In this document: one piece after another, positions 37,238 to 46,355 of the stretch | Layout: every line of letters begins with the position of its first letter | How positions within the stretch are numbered: position 1 is the stretch's first letter | The notes under the pieces: generated by a model | Told to the model about the DNA's origin: nothing | Database searches by the model: none | Seen by the model: the letters and a program-made list of their open reading frames with translations, nothing else | From: Enterobacter asburiae | GTDB lineage: Bacteria > Pseudomonadota > Gammaproteobacteria > Enterobacterales > Enterobacteriaceae | Reading direction: 5' to 3' | Length of the DNA: 64,000 nt | NCBI RefSeq assembly: GCF_007035645.1 | Contig: NZ_AP019632.1 | Location: 2,294,001-2,358,000 of the forward strand | Position numbers and translations under genes: made by a program

Positions 37238-38305
37238 ATGAATAAAGTTCAAACAATCAACATTGCGCTGATCGGGTATGGATTTGTCGGTAAAACCTTC
37301 CATGCCCCGCTGATCCAGTCGGTGGACGGGATTAAGCTGGCCGTGGTCTCTTCTCGTGATGAAGAGAAGGTTAAACGCGATCTGCCGGATGTACAGGTAG
37401 TAGCGACACCGGAAGAGGCCATTCAGCATCCTGATATCGATCTGGTGGTGATTGCCTCCCCCAACGCCACGCACGCCCCGCTGGCGACGCTGGCCCTGAA
37501 CTCGGGTAAACACGTGGTCGTCGATAAGCCTTTTACCCTCGACATGCAGGAAGCCCGCGACCTGATTGCGCTGGCGGATGAAAAGCAGCTGCTGCTCTCC
37601 GTCTTCCACAACCGCCGCTGGGACAGCGATTTCCTCGGCATTAAGCAGATTATTGAACAAGGCACGCTCGGCAAGGTTAAACACCTGGAATCGCACATCG
37701 ACCGCTTCCGCCCGGAAGTGCGCGTGCGCTGGCGCGAGCAGAACGTCCCCGGGAGCGGTTTGTGGTTTGATCTGGGCCCTCACCTGATTGACCAGACGCT
37801 ACAGCTCTTTGGACTGCCGGAGTCGGTTCAGGGGAATATCGCGACGCTGCGCGACGGCGCAGAAATTAACGACTGGGCGCACGTGGTCTTAAACTACCCG
37901 GAGCATAAGGTCATTCTGCACGCCAGCATGCTGGTTGCTGGCGGTACGGCGCGCTTTAGCGTCCACGGGGACAAGGGCAGCGTGGTGAAAGCCAGAATCG
38001 ACCAGCAGGAAGCGCAGCTGCTCGCAGGGGTGATCCCCGGCAGTGAAACCTGGGGCGAAGACGACGACAGCATGGTGTTCTTTGGGGCCGACGTCGCACC
38101 GCAGACGATCCCAACCCCGAAAGGCGATCAGCGCCAGTATTACGTCAACGTACGTGATGCGCTGCTCGGGAAAATCACCAATCCTGTCCACCCTGTTGAG
38201 GCACTGGCGGTCATGGCCGTGCTGGAAGCGGCGGTGAAGTCGTCGGAGACGGGGTCAACGCAAGCGCTGGCGTTAACTGCCGAAGAGCGTGCGCTGCTGG
38301 GTTAA
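37238..38305 (+). CDS. Gfo/Idh/MocA-family oxidoreductase
   Basis: The 355-residue product has an N-terminal Rossmann fold (IALIGYGFVGKTFHAPLI, DLVVIASPNATHAPLA) with the EKP-like motif VVDKPFTL. The C-terminal domain has the catalytic-type segment GSGLWFDLGPHLIDQTLQLF. It is closest to E. coli YdgJ-type and scyllo-inositol (NADP) dehydrogenase-like enzymes, but is clearly not ydgJ itself. The ATG at 37238 has GGAGAAGG upstream and lies 13 bases after the DeoR gene, forming an operon. A polyol or sugar substrate is likely. Confidence 0.9.
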   Translation: MNKVQTINIALIGYGFVGKTFHAPLIQSVDGIKLAVVSSRDEEKVKRDLPDVQVVATPEEAIQHPDIDLVVIASPNATHAPLATLALNSGKHVVVDKPFTLDMQEARDLIALADEKQLLLSVFHNRRWDSDFLGIKQIIEQGTLGKVKHLESHIDRFRPEVRVRWREQNVPGSGLWFDLGPHLIDQTLQLFGLPESVQGNIATLRDGAEINDWAHVVLNYPEHKVILHASMLVAGGTARFSVHGDKGSVVKARIDQQEAQLLAGVIPGSETWGEDDDSMVFFGADVAPQTIPTPKGDQRQYYVNVRDALLGKITNPVHPVEALAVMAVLEAAVKSSETGSTQALALTAEERALLG

Positions 38306-38312
38306 AAAACAA

Positions 38313-38389
38313 GCCGGGTGGCGCTGCGCTTACCCGGCCTACGATTCAGAGCCGTTTGTAGGCCCGTGCAAGCGAAGCGCCGCCGGGCA
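38313..38389. repeat. REP pair (BIME) between convergent genes
   Basis: Two inverted palindromic units, GCCGGGTGGCGCTGCGCTTA... at 38313-38342 and its reverse-type partner at 38358-38389 (GTAGGCC...GCCGCCGGGCA), form a typical enterobacterial BIME between the oxidoreductase gene and cybB. Confidence 0.85.
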
Positions 38390-38415
38390 AGAAAGGTGGC
38401 GACAATGTTTCAGCA

Positions 38416-38946
38416 CTACTGACGCTTTTTCGGCATCATGCGCAGAAGAGTATTATCTTTCCAGAAATAGTGATGCATCAGCGCCGCCGCCGCGTGCAGG
38501 CCAATCACAAAGTAGCCCAGGTTCGCCAGCGTCTCGTGCCACTCTTTCAACATATCAACCAGGTCGAAATTGGACTCCGCCGCATGCGGCATCGCCAGGC
38601 CGAAAGCAAACCAGTCGCTGCCCCGGTTGTACATCATCACAATGCCAATCAGCGGCAGCGCAATAAACAGCAGATACACCACCAGGTGCCCCAGATGGGA
38701 CATCCCCGTCACCATCGCTTTTGGCTTTGGCTGAATCGGCGGCGCGCGGAATTTCAGGCGAACCAGCAGACGCGTCACCATCAGCACCAGGATACTGATA
38801 CCGCACGAGACGTGGATCATATTGATCGCTGGACGCGCGGTGCGCGGGAAGAAACCTTTGAACTCCATGGCGCAGTAGGCGACGATGATTAACAGAAACA
38901 CCAGCCAGTGGATGCCGATTTGCAGGCTTGTATATTTATTGCGCAT
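38416..38946 (-). CDS. cybB: Cytochrome b561
   Basis: The 176-residue product closely matches E. coli CybB (for example IHWLVFLLIIVAYCAMEF, INMIHVSCGISILVLMV and ETLANLGYFVIGLHAAAAL). It is a four-helix inner-membrane di-heme protein that oxidises ubiquinol and can act as a superoxide:quinone oxidoreductase. The heme His residues lie in IHWL, IHVSC, WHET and LHAAAALMHH. The cybB-gapC-ydcF neighbourhood is conserved with E. coli, except that aldA is missing here. Confidence 0.96.
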   Translation of the reverse strand: MRNKYTSLQIGIHWLVFLLIIVAYCAMEFKGFFPRTARPAINMIHVSCGISILVLMVTRLLVRLKFRAPPIQPKPKAMVTGMSHLGHLVVYLLFIALPLIGIVMMYNRGSDWFAFGLAMPHAAESNFDLVDMLKEWHETLANLGYFVIGLHAAAALMHHYFWKDNTLLRMMPKKRQ

Positions 38947-39136
38947 GTGATTTCCCGATTAAAAAACAGTTATCGCGCCAACATAATCTCCTTTCCTTAA
39001 AAATTCATTAACTTTTCTGTATGGTTTTTCAAATACTTCCTCCCGCATGAAGCATCTTCAATTGCCGCCCTGCCCGTGATGGTCTAAGCCTGGATGAGTT
39101 CAAACTGTCGCATCGACACGTTTACAGGAGAACACC

Positions 39137-40138
39137 ATGAGTAAAATTGGCATTAACGGCTTTGGACGCATTGGGCGCCTTGTACTGCGTCGCCTTCTTG
39201 AAACCCAGGACAGCAATACCGTCGTCGCCATCAACGACCTCACCTCACCGAAAGTGCTGGCCTACCTGCTCAGGCATGATTCCAACTACGGTGGCTTCCC
39301 GTGGAGCGTCGATTTCACCGAGGATGCGCTGATTGTCGACGGTAAAACCATTGCGGTGTACGCCGAAAAAGAGGCGAAGCACATTCCGTGGAAAGCCGCA
39401 GGCGTGGATATCGTCGTGGAGTGCACCGGCTTTTATACCTCTGAAGAGAAATCACGGGCGCACCTGGACGCCGGCGCGAAGAAAGTGCTGATCTCTGCGC
39501 CTGCGGGCGAGATGAAAACCATCGTCTACAGCGTGAATGACGACACCATTGACGCCAGTGACACCATTATTTCCGTCGCATCCTGCACCACCAACTGCCT
39601 CGCCCCGCTGGCGAAAGCCCTGAACGATGCGTTTGAAATAAAAGTGGGCACCATGACCACCATTCATGCCTATACCGGTACGCAGGCGCTGGTGGATGGC
39701 CCGCGCGGGAAAGACCTTCGCGCCTCGCGGGCGGCGGCAGAGAATATCATTCCCCACACTACCGGTGCGGCAAAGGCCATCGGTCTGGTGATCCCTGCGC
39801 TCAGCGGCAAGCTGAAGGGCCACGCGCAGCGCGTGCCGGTAAAGACGGGTTCAGTCACCGAGCTGGTGGCGATTCTGGGCAAGAAAGTGACCGTTGAGGA
39901 GATCAACGCCGCGCTGAAAAAGGCGACGCAGGGCAATAAATCGTTCGGGTATACCGACGAAGAGATTGTGTCGTCCGATGTGATTGGCTCGCATTATGGT
40001 TCGGTGTTTGACGCCACGCAGACGGAGGTGTCAGAAGCGGGAGAGCTGCAGCTGGTGAAAGCGGTAGCCTGGTATGACAACGAGTACGGTTTCGTGACGC
40101 AGCTGGTGCGGACGCTGGATAAGTTTGCGGCGCTGTGA
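39137..40138 (+). CDS. gapC: Glyceraldehyde-3-phosphate dehydrogenase, GapC type
   Basis: The 333-residue product is a full-length GAPDH that makes 1,3-bisphosphoglycerate from glyceraldehyde 3-phosphate with NAD. The NAD fold ([17 protein letters not shown]), the active-site Cys in [13 protein letters not shown] and the C-terminal WYDNEYGF are present. Its place beside cybB and near ydcF matches gapC of E. coli, which is a pseudogene in K-12; here the frame is intact. The ATG follows AGGAG. It is an extra GAPDH beside the housekeeping gapA expected elsewhere. Confidence 0.93.
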   Translation: MSKIGINGFGRIGRLVLRRLLETQDSNTVVAINDLTSPKVLAYLLRHDSNYGGFPWSVDFTEDALIVDGKTIAVYAEKEAKHIPWKAAGVDIVVECTGFYTSEEKSRAHLDAGAKKVLISAPAGEMKTIVYSVNDDTIDASDTIISVASCTTNCLAPLAKALNDAFEIKVGTMTTIHAYTGTQALVDGPRGKDLRASRAAAENIIPHTTGAAKAIGLVIPALSGKLKGHAQRVPVKTGSVTELVAILGKKVTVEEINAALKKATQGNKSFGYTDEEIVSSDVIGSHYGSVFDATQTEVSEAGELQLVKAVAWYDNEYGFVTQLVRTLDKFAAL

Positions 40139-40180
40139 TTCTATGCCTTTATTCAGGGCTAATATGAGCAGTGAAGCATC

Positions 40181-40412
40181 CCCTCTCCCTGTGGGAGAGG
40201 GTTAGGGTGAGGGGAACATACGGGTGTGGTGGTCATTCCGTTCACTTTATGTTCCTTGCTACTCTTTAACGACATAACCGGTGAACGTGCCAGGGTGGCT
40301 CAATCGCCGCCACCCTGGCAACCCGGGCTCCCGGCGATATACAGCCGGACCAGGACATTGCTGTAAGCCAAAGGTTATTCTGAAGCGGTTGTTATCGCTT
40401 CTGATTACACCC
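40181..40412 (+). repeat. Interspersed repeat, copy A
   Basis: It opens with a palindrome CCCTCTCCC-TGT-GGGAGAGGG and the tail TTAGGGTGAGGGG. It then shares more than 120 bases with 58789-58914 (for example CATTCCGTTCACTTTATGTT-like, then GTGAACGTGCCAGGGTGGCT) and ends in ATCGCTTCTGATTA. About 126 bases present in the 58-kb copy are missing here. Confidence 0.88.
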
Positions 40413-41213
40413 TTAAATCGAGCGCCTGGACAACGCATCCGCGAGAACCGGGTCCTGCTGTAACTGTTCCCATGCGGCAATCACAGCATCCGGGAATTCA
40501 ACGTGCGCGATAAAATCCCGCCCGGCCGGACCATAGCCGTTAACGTCATCATACAAACGCGGCAGTTCCCCCAGAACCAGTGAAAGGTAGCGGTCAACGG
40601 GCCACAGTCCGCTATTGCCCGCGCTAAACTCCACGCCCTCTTCGCCATTGTGCAGCGTTGGCGTAAACCCGGGATGGCTTATCCACTGCGGTGACACGGG
40701 CTCATCCCGACACACGCGGGCAAACGTCGCCATCGTACGGCGCTGCATCGTCGGGTCCTGTACCACCAGCACCCGCCCGGTTGCTCGCTCATGCTGTTTT
40801 AGCATATTCCAGCTAAAACGCGCGTTCTCACCGCAGTTGGTGGAGCGATCTTCAATCCACAGGCGCGCATCGGGGATCTGCCAGAACTCCCGCGCAATGT
40901 CGGCAAGAATGCTCGCTTCCGCCCGCCCTTCGACGGGCAAGGTGTGATAACGCGGATGACTGCCGATAGCTGAATATAAAAACGCGGTTGAATGACCAAT
41001 ACCGCCGCTAATCAGGAGCGGGATGTCTCTCTGCGCGGCAATACGGCAGGCCGCCTCAATGGTCGGGATCACCGCGTTTCCTGCCAGGATCACCGCATCG
41101 ATGTCCGGGGGCTGGCGGCTGTCGCTCAGGTCGTCCTGCGCCAGCCATTCACCGACAGTATTGATGGCCGCCAGCGTGGCATCCGGCAGGATGGGAAAAT
41201 GGGGCTGTTCCAT
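40413..41213 (-). CDS. ydcF: YdcF, DUF218-type SAM-binding envelope protein
   Basis: The 266-residue product matches E. coli YdcF through its length (VILAGNAV, LLISGGIGHSTAFLYSAIG, IEDRSTNCGENARFS, VVQDPTMQRRTMATF). YdcF is a DUF218 protein shown to bind S-adenosylmethionine; its role is not known. AAGGAG precedes the ATG. In E. coli it sits next to hrpA; here a four-gene efflux/methyltransferase segment lies between them. Confidence 0.95.
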   Translation of the reverse strand: MEQPHFPILPDATLAAINTVGEWLAQDDLSDSRQPPDIDAVILAGNAVIPTIEAACRIAAQRDIPLLISGGIGHSTAFLYSAIGSHPRYHTLPVEGRAEASILADIAREFWQIPDARLWIEDRSTNCGENARFSWNMLKQHERATGRVLVVQDPTMQRRTMATFARVCRDEPVSPQWISHPGFTPTLHNGEEGVEFSAGNSGLWPVDRYLSLVLGELPRLYDDVNGYGPAGRDFIAHVEFPDAVIAAWEQLQQDPVLADALSRRSI

Positions 41214-41416
41214 GATGAACTCCTTCTCTCTATCCCTTCAGGGTAGCGACTTCAGGTTCTCAACACAACGGCGACATCGGGCCGCTCTTTTTCCTTAAAC
41301 TTCCCTTCTACATTTGATTAACATGCGTAAATCATATTCACTTGAATTATCATTTGCGGCAGACGTAGAATCGCTAGCCCGCTAATTATTCAACTATTTC
41401 TAAGGTAAACGACGTT

Positions 41417-43069
41417 ATGCGCCTGCCCGAACGCGACCCTTATGCTCCTCGCGAGTGGCAGCCACATGAGAAACCCGCCCTGCTGGGTTCGCCTTCCACA
41501 CCCGAGCACAGTACGCCAAAACGCATTGCCTACGGCGTCGTTGGCCTGCTGGTGTGCCTGACGGGGGCGCTGGGAAATGCGGTGGTGACCGCCAACCTGC
41601 AAAACCTGCAGGGGACCTTCGGGGCCTGGTCGACCGAAATCGCCTGGCTTCCCGCGGTCTACGTCATGACCAACATCTCCATCAACCTGCTGCTGGTCAA
41701 GTTCCGCCAGCAGTACGGTCTGCGCGCCTTCACGGAAGGTTTTCTGGTGCTGTACGTGCTGGTGACCTTTTTCCACCTGTTCGTTAACGATCTCAGCTCG
41801 GCGCTGATGGTGCGCGCCGCGCACGGGATGGTGGCCGCCGCGCTCAGCTCGCTGGGGATTTACTACCAGATCCAGGCCTGGCCTGCGAAGCACCGCCTGA
41901 AGGCGCTCACCATCGGGATTACCGGGTCATCACTCGCTATTCCTCTGGCCCGCCTGTTTTCCACCGAACTGCTGCAGCTGGACGAATGGCGCGGGCTCTA
42001 TTTCTTCGAGCTCGGGCTGGCGCTGATCTCCCTGGCCTGCGTGATAGCCTTAAAACTGCCGCCGGGCGATCGGCGAAAGGTCTTTGAGAAGAAAGACTTC
42101 ATCACCTTCTTTTTAATGGCCCCCGGAATGGCCCTGCTCTGCGCCGTGCTCTCGTTGGGCCGCCTTGACTGGTGGTTCGAGGCGCCGTGGATCGGCTGGT
42201 CGCTGGCGCTGTCGCTTGTATTAATTGTGGCCGCCATCGTCTTTGAACATAACCGCGCCAACCCGCTGCTGAACACCCGCTGGCTGTCGAGCGGCAGCAT
42301 CGTCCGTCTGGGGCTCATCATGCTGCTGATCCGTATCGTGCTGGCAGAGCAAAACACCGGGGTCATCGGCTGGCTGCAGTACGTGGGGTTACAGAACGAG
42401 CAGATGACCCACCTGGCGTGGTCCATTTTCGCCGGGATCGTCTGCGGGATTGTCACCAGCTGCCTCACGATTAAGCCGACCAAACTGGCGTGGCCGATTA
42501 TCACCTCCCTGGCGCTGATGATTGTTGCCTCGCTGCTGGACAGCCAGTCCAACAACCTGACCCGGCCGGATCAGCTGATGCTAAGCCAGTTTCTGCTGGG
42601 CTTCGGCAGCGCCTTCTTCCTGGCGCCCGCCATGCTGGCTGCCATTGGCGGGGTGATCGCCGACCCGCGCAACCTGGTCAGCTTCTCGGTGATGTTCGGC
42701 ATGAGTCAGAACCTCGGCGGCCTGCTGGGTTCCGCGATCCTCGGAACCTTCCAGACCTGGCGCGAGAAGTACCACTCCAGCCTGCTGGCGGACCAGCTCA
42801 CCACGCTCAATCCGCTGGTCAACGAGCGTATCCAGATTTACACCCAGATGTACCGGAGCCTGATTGGCGACAGTTCGCTGCTGGGAACGCAGGCGATCAC
42901 GCAGCTGCAAACGGTGACGACGCTTGAGGCGAATATTCTGGCTTACAACGATACTTATCTGCTGACGGCGGGCATCGCTGCCGCCACGCTGGTCTGGATT
43001 TTATGGCGCTTGCTGCGCCTGCGCATCACTGCCCGTATGGCGCTTAAGAACGCCACCGGCAACAAATAA
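41417..43069 (+). CDS. MFS drug-efflux permease, DHA2/EmrB-like
   Basis: The 550-residue product has about 14 membrane helices typical of DHA2 proteins. Conserved pieces include TEIAWLPAVYVMTNISINLL and FGMSQNLGGLLGSAILGTF. The N-terminal 35 residues form an extended, proline-rich cytoplasmic tail. It is the inner-membrane proton-driven pump of a three-part efflux system with the next two genes (22-base gap, then a 4-base overlap). Substrates may be drugs, fatty acids or aromatic compounds; the sequence does not tell. Confidence 0.9.
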   Translation: MRLPERDPYAPREWQPHEKPALLGSPSTPEHSTPKRIAYGVVGLLVCLTGALGNAVVTANLQNLQGTFGAWSTEIAWLPAVYVMTNISINLLLVKFRQQYGLRAFTEGFLVLYVLVTFFHLFVNDLSSALMVRAAHGMVAAALSSLGIYYQIQAWPAKHRLKALTIGITGSSLAIPLARLFSTELLQLDEWRGLYFFELGLALISLACVIALKLPPGDRRKVFEKKDFITFFLMAPGMALLCAVLSLGRLDWWFEAPWIGWSLALSLVLIVAAIVFEHNRANPLLNTRWLSSGSIVRLGLIMLLIRIVLAEQNTGVIGWLQYVGLQNEQMTHLAWSIFAGIVCGIVTSCLTIKPTKLAWPIITSLALMIVASLLDSQSNNLTRPDQLMLSQFLLGFGSAFFLAPAMLAAIGGVIADPRNLVSFSVMFGMSQNLGGLLGSAILGTFQTWREKYHSSLLADQLTTLNPLVNERIQIYTQMYRSLIGDSSLLGTQAITQLQTVTTLEANILAYNDTYLLTAGIAAATLVWILWRLLRLRITARMALKNATGNK

Positions 43070-43091
43070 TTGAAATATTTCTGGAGAGTTT

Positions 43092-44174
43092 ATGAGTCAG
43101 CAGGATGCCGCTAAAGAGCAGGCCAACACCCGCAAAAATGTGCGCATTGTTTCCGTTTTCACAGCCGCTGCCATCGGTATTGTCGGCGTGCTGGTGATCC
43201 TTTACGCGTGGCAGCTTCCGCCGTTCACCCGCCACGCGCAGTTTACCGACAACGCCTACGTGCGCGGTCAGACGACGTTCATCAGCCCCCAGGTGAATGG
43301 CTATATCACCGAGGTGAAGGTTCAGGACTTTGTGCAGGTTAAAAAAGGCGACCTGCTGCTGCAGATTGATGACCGTATCTATCGTCAGCGCGTGCATCAG
43401 GCCGAGGCACAGCTGGCGATGAAAATTGCCGCGCTTAATAACAACCTGCAGCAGCGTAAAAGCGCCGAAGCGACGATCGCCAAAAACGACGCGGCGCTGA
43501 AAAATGCCCGCGCCCAGAGCCTGAAAACCCAGGCGGATTTAAAGCGCGTGAAGGATTTGACGGCGGACGGCTCGCTTTCCATTCGCGAGCGCGACGCGGC
43601 GCTGGCCAGCGCGGCCCAGGGCAGCGCCGACATCGAGCAGGCTAAAGCCTTGCTTGAGATGTCGCGTCAGGATCTGCAGACGGTAATTGTGAACCGCGGC
43701 GCGCTGGAGGCGGATGTCGAAAACGCCAAAGCGGCGCTGGAGCTGGCGCAGATAGACCTGCAAAACACCCGCATCATCGCCCCGCGCGACGGCCAGCTCG
43801 GCCAGATTGCCGTGCGTCTCGGGGCGTACGTGACCGCCGGGACCCACCTCACCACGCTGGTTCCGCCGCAGCACTGGGTGATCGCCAATATCAAAGAGAC
43901 GCAGCTCGCGGAGCTGCGCGTCGGCCAGCCGGTAAAATTCACCGTCGATGCGCTGAACGACAAAGCCTATCAGGGCCGCGTGGAGAGCATCTCGCCGGCA
44001 ACCGGGGTTGAATTCAGCGCCATCACGCCTGACAACGCCACCGGCAACTTTGTCAAAATCGCCCAGCGTATTCCGGTGCGCATCGAGGTGCTCGGCAAGC
44101 CTGAGGAGACCGCCCTGCTGCGTCCGGGCATGTCGGTGCAGGTGACCATTGATACGCGGGAGGGCAAACAATGA
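43092..44174 (+). CDS. HlyD/EmrA-family periplasmic adaptor of the efflux system
   Basis: The 360-residue product has one N-terminal membrane helix (FTAAAIGIVGVLVILYAW), a lipoyl half (FTDNAYVRGQTTFISPQVNG), a long coiled coil (about 95-205) and the second half (TRIIAPRDGQLGQIAVRLGA). This is the EmrA type that pairs with DHA2 pumps. Its stop overlaps the outer-membrane gene start by 4 bases (ATGA). Confidence 0.92.
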   Translation: MSQQDAAKEQANTRKNVRIVSVFTAAAIGIVGVLVILYAWQLPPFTRHAQFTDNAYVRGQTTFISPQVNGYITEVKVQDFVQVKKGDLLLQIDDRIYRQRVHQAEAQLAMKIAALNNNLQQRKSAEATIAKNDAALKNARAQSLKTQADLKRVKDLTADGSLSIRERDAALASAAQGSADIEQAKALLEMSRQDLQTVIVNRGALEADVENAKAALELAQIDLQNTRIIAPRDGQLGQIAVRLGAYVTAGTHLTTLVPPQHWVIANIKETQLAELRVGQPVKFTVDALNDKAYQGRVESISPATGVEFSAITPDNATGNFVKIAQRIPVRIEVLGKPEETALLRPGMSVQVTIDTREGKQ

Positions 44175-45550
44175 CCCTTCGCCCGATAGCCGGTCTGGTG
44201 CTGGCGGTGACGCTGGCCGGATGCCAGTCCGTCGACGTAAAACCTGCGCAGCCGACGCTGCAAATCCCCGCCCAGTGGCGTGCTGACGCCGGTCCTGCCA
44301 GCCCGGCGGAGCAGCTCTGGTGGCGCAATTTTCATGACAACAACCTCAACCGCTACGTGGATCGGGCGCTAAAGAACAACAGCGACGTGCTGATCGCCCG
44401 CGAACGGATTAACGAGTATCAGGCGCGGGTCTTTGCGGCCGACGGCAGCCTGTTTCCGTCACTTGACGCGGGCGTAACGGGGACCCGCGCCCGTTCGCAA
44501 TCCGCCGCGACCGGGCTGCCGGTCTACGGCACGCTGTACAGAGGTAGCCTGACGGCGAGCTACGACGTGGATATCTGGGGCGTCAACCGCAGCACGGCCA
44601 GTGCCGCCGAAGCCTCGCTGGCGGCGCAAAAAGCCGCCGCTGCCGCCGCGGATTTGACCGTCGCGTCTTCCGTTGCATCCGGGTACGTCACCCTGCTCTC
44701 GCTTGACGAACAGCTGCGGGTGACCGAATCCACGCTGAAATCGCGCGAAGAGGCATTTAACCTCGCGAAACGTCAGTTTGAGACGGGCTACAGCTCGCGT
44801 CTGGAGCTGATGCAGTCGGATTCCGAACTCCGCTCGACGCGAGCGCAGGTTCCCGTGCTGCAGCATCAGATTGCACAGCAGGAGAACGCCCTGAGCCTGC
44901 TGCTGGGAAGTAATCCCGGCGCGGTAGCGCGCAGCGAAAGCTTTGAGGCGCTAACGCCGCTGACGCTGCCGTCACAGCTGCCTTCCACCCTCCTGAACCG
45001 TCGACCGGATATCGTTCAGGCCGAACGCCAGCTGGTTGCGGCAGACGCCTCGCTTGCCGCGTCGCGCGCGAGCCTGCTGCCGTCGATCAACCTGACCGCG
45101 ACCGGATCGATACAGGATCGCACCCTGTCCGGCCTGCTGGACAACCCGCTTCAGCTCTGGAGCGTCGGGGGCAGTATTCTCGCCCCGCTGCTGAACCGCC
45201 AGGCGCTGAATGCGCAGGTGGATATTTCCCAGTCCCAGCGTAACCAGGCGCTGTACGCCTATGAAAAAACCGTGCGTAACGCGTTTGCCGAAGTGAATAA
45301 CAGCCTTGATGCTATTACGCGCTATCAGGAACAGCTGACCGAGCTGCTTGCCCAGCAGGAGGTGGCGCAGGAGACGCTGCGCATTGCGCAGAACCGCAAT
45401 CGCAACGGCTACTCTTCCTATCTGGACGTGCTGGACGCGCAGCGCACGCTGTACTCGGTTCAGACCAGCGTAGTGCAGGTGAAAAATAACCTGCTGCTGG
45501 CGCAGATCGATTTGTACAGGGCGCTGGGCGGCGGCTGGAAGAGCGCGTGA
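44171..45550 (+). CDS. NodT-family outer-membrane efflux lipoprotein
   Basis: The 459-residue product starts with a lipoprotein signal (lipobox LAGC, Cys18) and is a TolC-like channel subunit of the NodT/OprM type. It has WWRNFHDNNLNRYVDRAL near residue 50 and LLNRRPDIVQAERQLVAADA near residue 275. It completes the tripartite efflux system. A 4-base overlap with the adaptor gene supports a single transcript. Confidence 0.92.
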   Translation: MTLRPIAGLVLAVTLAGCQSVDVKPAQPTLQIPAQWRADAGPASPAEQLWWRNFHDNNLNRYVDRALKNNSDVLIARERINEYQARVFAADGSLFPSLDAGVTGTRARSQSAATGLPVYGTLYRGSLTASYDVDIWGVNRSTASAAEASLAAQKAAAAAADLTVASSVASGYVTLLSLDEQLRVTESTLKSREEAFNLAKRQFETGYSSRLELMQSDSELRSTRAQVPVLQHQIAQQENALSLLLGSNPGAVARSESFEALTPLTLPSQLPSTLLNRRPDIVQAERQLVAADASLAASRASLLPSINLTATGSIQDRTLSGLLDNPLQLWSVGGSILAPLLNRQALNAQVDISQSQRNQALYAYEKTVRNAFAEVNNSLDAITRYQEQLTELLAQQEVAQETLRIAQNRNRNGYSSYLDVLDAQRTLYSVQTSVVQVKNNLLLAQIDLYRALGGGWKSA

Positions 45551-45563
45551 ACCCCCTTGCGCG

Positions 45564-45608
45564 CTGATGCCCTCACCCCGACCCTCTCCCACAGGGAGAG
45601 GGAGAAAA
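45564..45608 (-). repeat. 45-bp direct repeat, left of the O-methyltransferase gene (copy B)
   Basis: The 45 bases from CTGATGCCCTCACCCC to GGGAGAGGGAGAAAA are identical to 46298-46342. The core is the same palindrome family as copies A and D, in the opposite orientation. Confidence 0.92.
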
Positions 45609-45625
45609 ACCCAAGGAGTCAATCT

Positions 45626-46285
45626 ATGCATCAACAATGGTCTGCAGTAGATAATTACATGATTTCTTCGCTAATCCCTGACGATGACGTGCTTCATCAG
45701 GTACTGGAAAACAATAAACGCGCCGGGCTACCCGAACACGATGTTGCGGCCAATCAGGGGCAACTGCTGGCGCTGTTCGTGCGCATGACCCAGGCAAGAC
45801 GCATCCTTGAGATTGGTACGCTGGGCGCCTATAGCTCAATCTGGATGGCGCGCGCCCTGCCGCCGGACGGAAAGCTGATTACGCTCGAGGCTGACCCGAC
45901 GCATGCCGATGTGGCCCGCCAGAATATTCACCTCGCGGGGCTGAACGATCGCATTGAACTGATTGAAGGCCCGGCGCTGAGCTCACTGGAGAATTTCGGT
46001 GACGTTCCGCCGTTCGACCTGATCTTTATTGATGCCGATAAGCCAAACAATCCCGGCTATCTGGAGTGGGCGCTGCACTATTCACGTCCCGGCACGATAA
46101 TCATTGGCGATAACGTGGTGCGCGATGGCGAAGTGATTAACGGGCAAAGCGACGACGCGCGTGTGCTGGGGGTGCGGCGTTTTATCGAAATGATTGGGGA
46201 TAACCCGCGCCTAACCGCCACCGCGCTGCAAACGGTGGGGGTTAAGGGATGGGATGGGTTTACGCTGGCAATGGTGAACGGGTGA
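45626..46285 (+). CDS. Class I SAM-dependent O-methyltransferase (catechol-OMT-like)
   Basis: The 219-residue product shows the SAM-binding motif RILEIGTLGAYSSIWMARAL, the acidic loop LITLEADPTHADVA and the metal-binding IFIDADKPNNPGY. These are signatures of cation-dependent O-methyltransferases such as caffeoyl-CoA and catechol types. AAGGAG precedes the ATG at 45626. It follows the efflux operon after 75 bases and is exactly bracketed by 45-bp perfect direct repeats. It may modify phenolic compounds that the neighbouring pump exports, which is an inference from proximity. Confidence 0.92.
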   Translation: MHQQWSAVDNYMISSLIPDDDVLHQVLENNKRAGLPEHDVAANQGQLLALFVRMTQARRILEIGTLGAYSSIWMARALPPDGKLITLEADPTHADVARQNIHLAGLNDRIELIEGPALSSLENFGDVPPFDLIFIDADKPNNPGYLEWALHYSRPGTIIIGDNVVRDGEVINGQSDDARVLGVRRFIEMIGDNPRLTATALQTVGVKGWDGFTLAMVNG

Positions 46286-46297
46286 AAATTGTGCGGC

Positions 46298-46342
46298 CTG
46301 ATGCCCTCACCCCGACCCTCTCCCACAGGGAGAGGGAGAAAA
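46298..46342 (-). repeat. 45-bp direct repeat, right of the O-methyltransferase gene (copy C)
   Basis: Identical over 45 bases to 45564-45608 and in the same orientation. It lies between the O-methyltransferase stop codon and the end of convergent hrpA, where the palindrome could also act as a weak terminator. Confidence 0.92.
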
Positions 46343-46355
46343 CCGGGCAAGGGTT

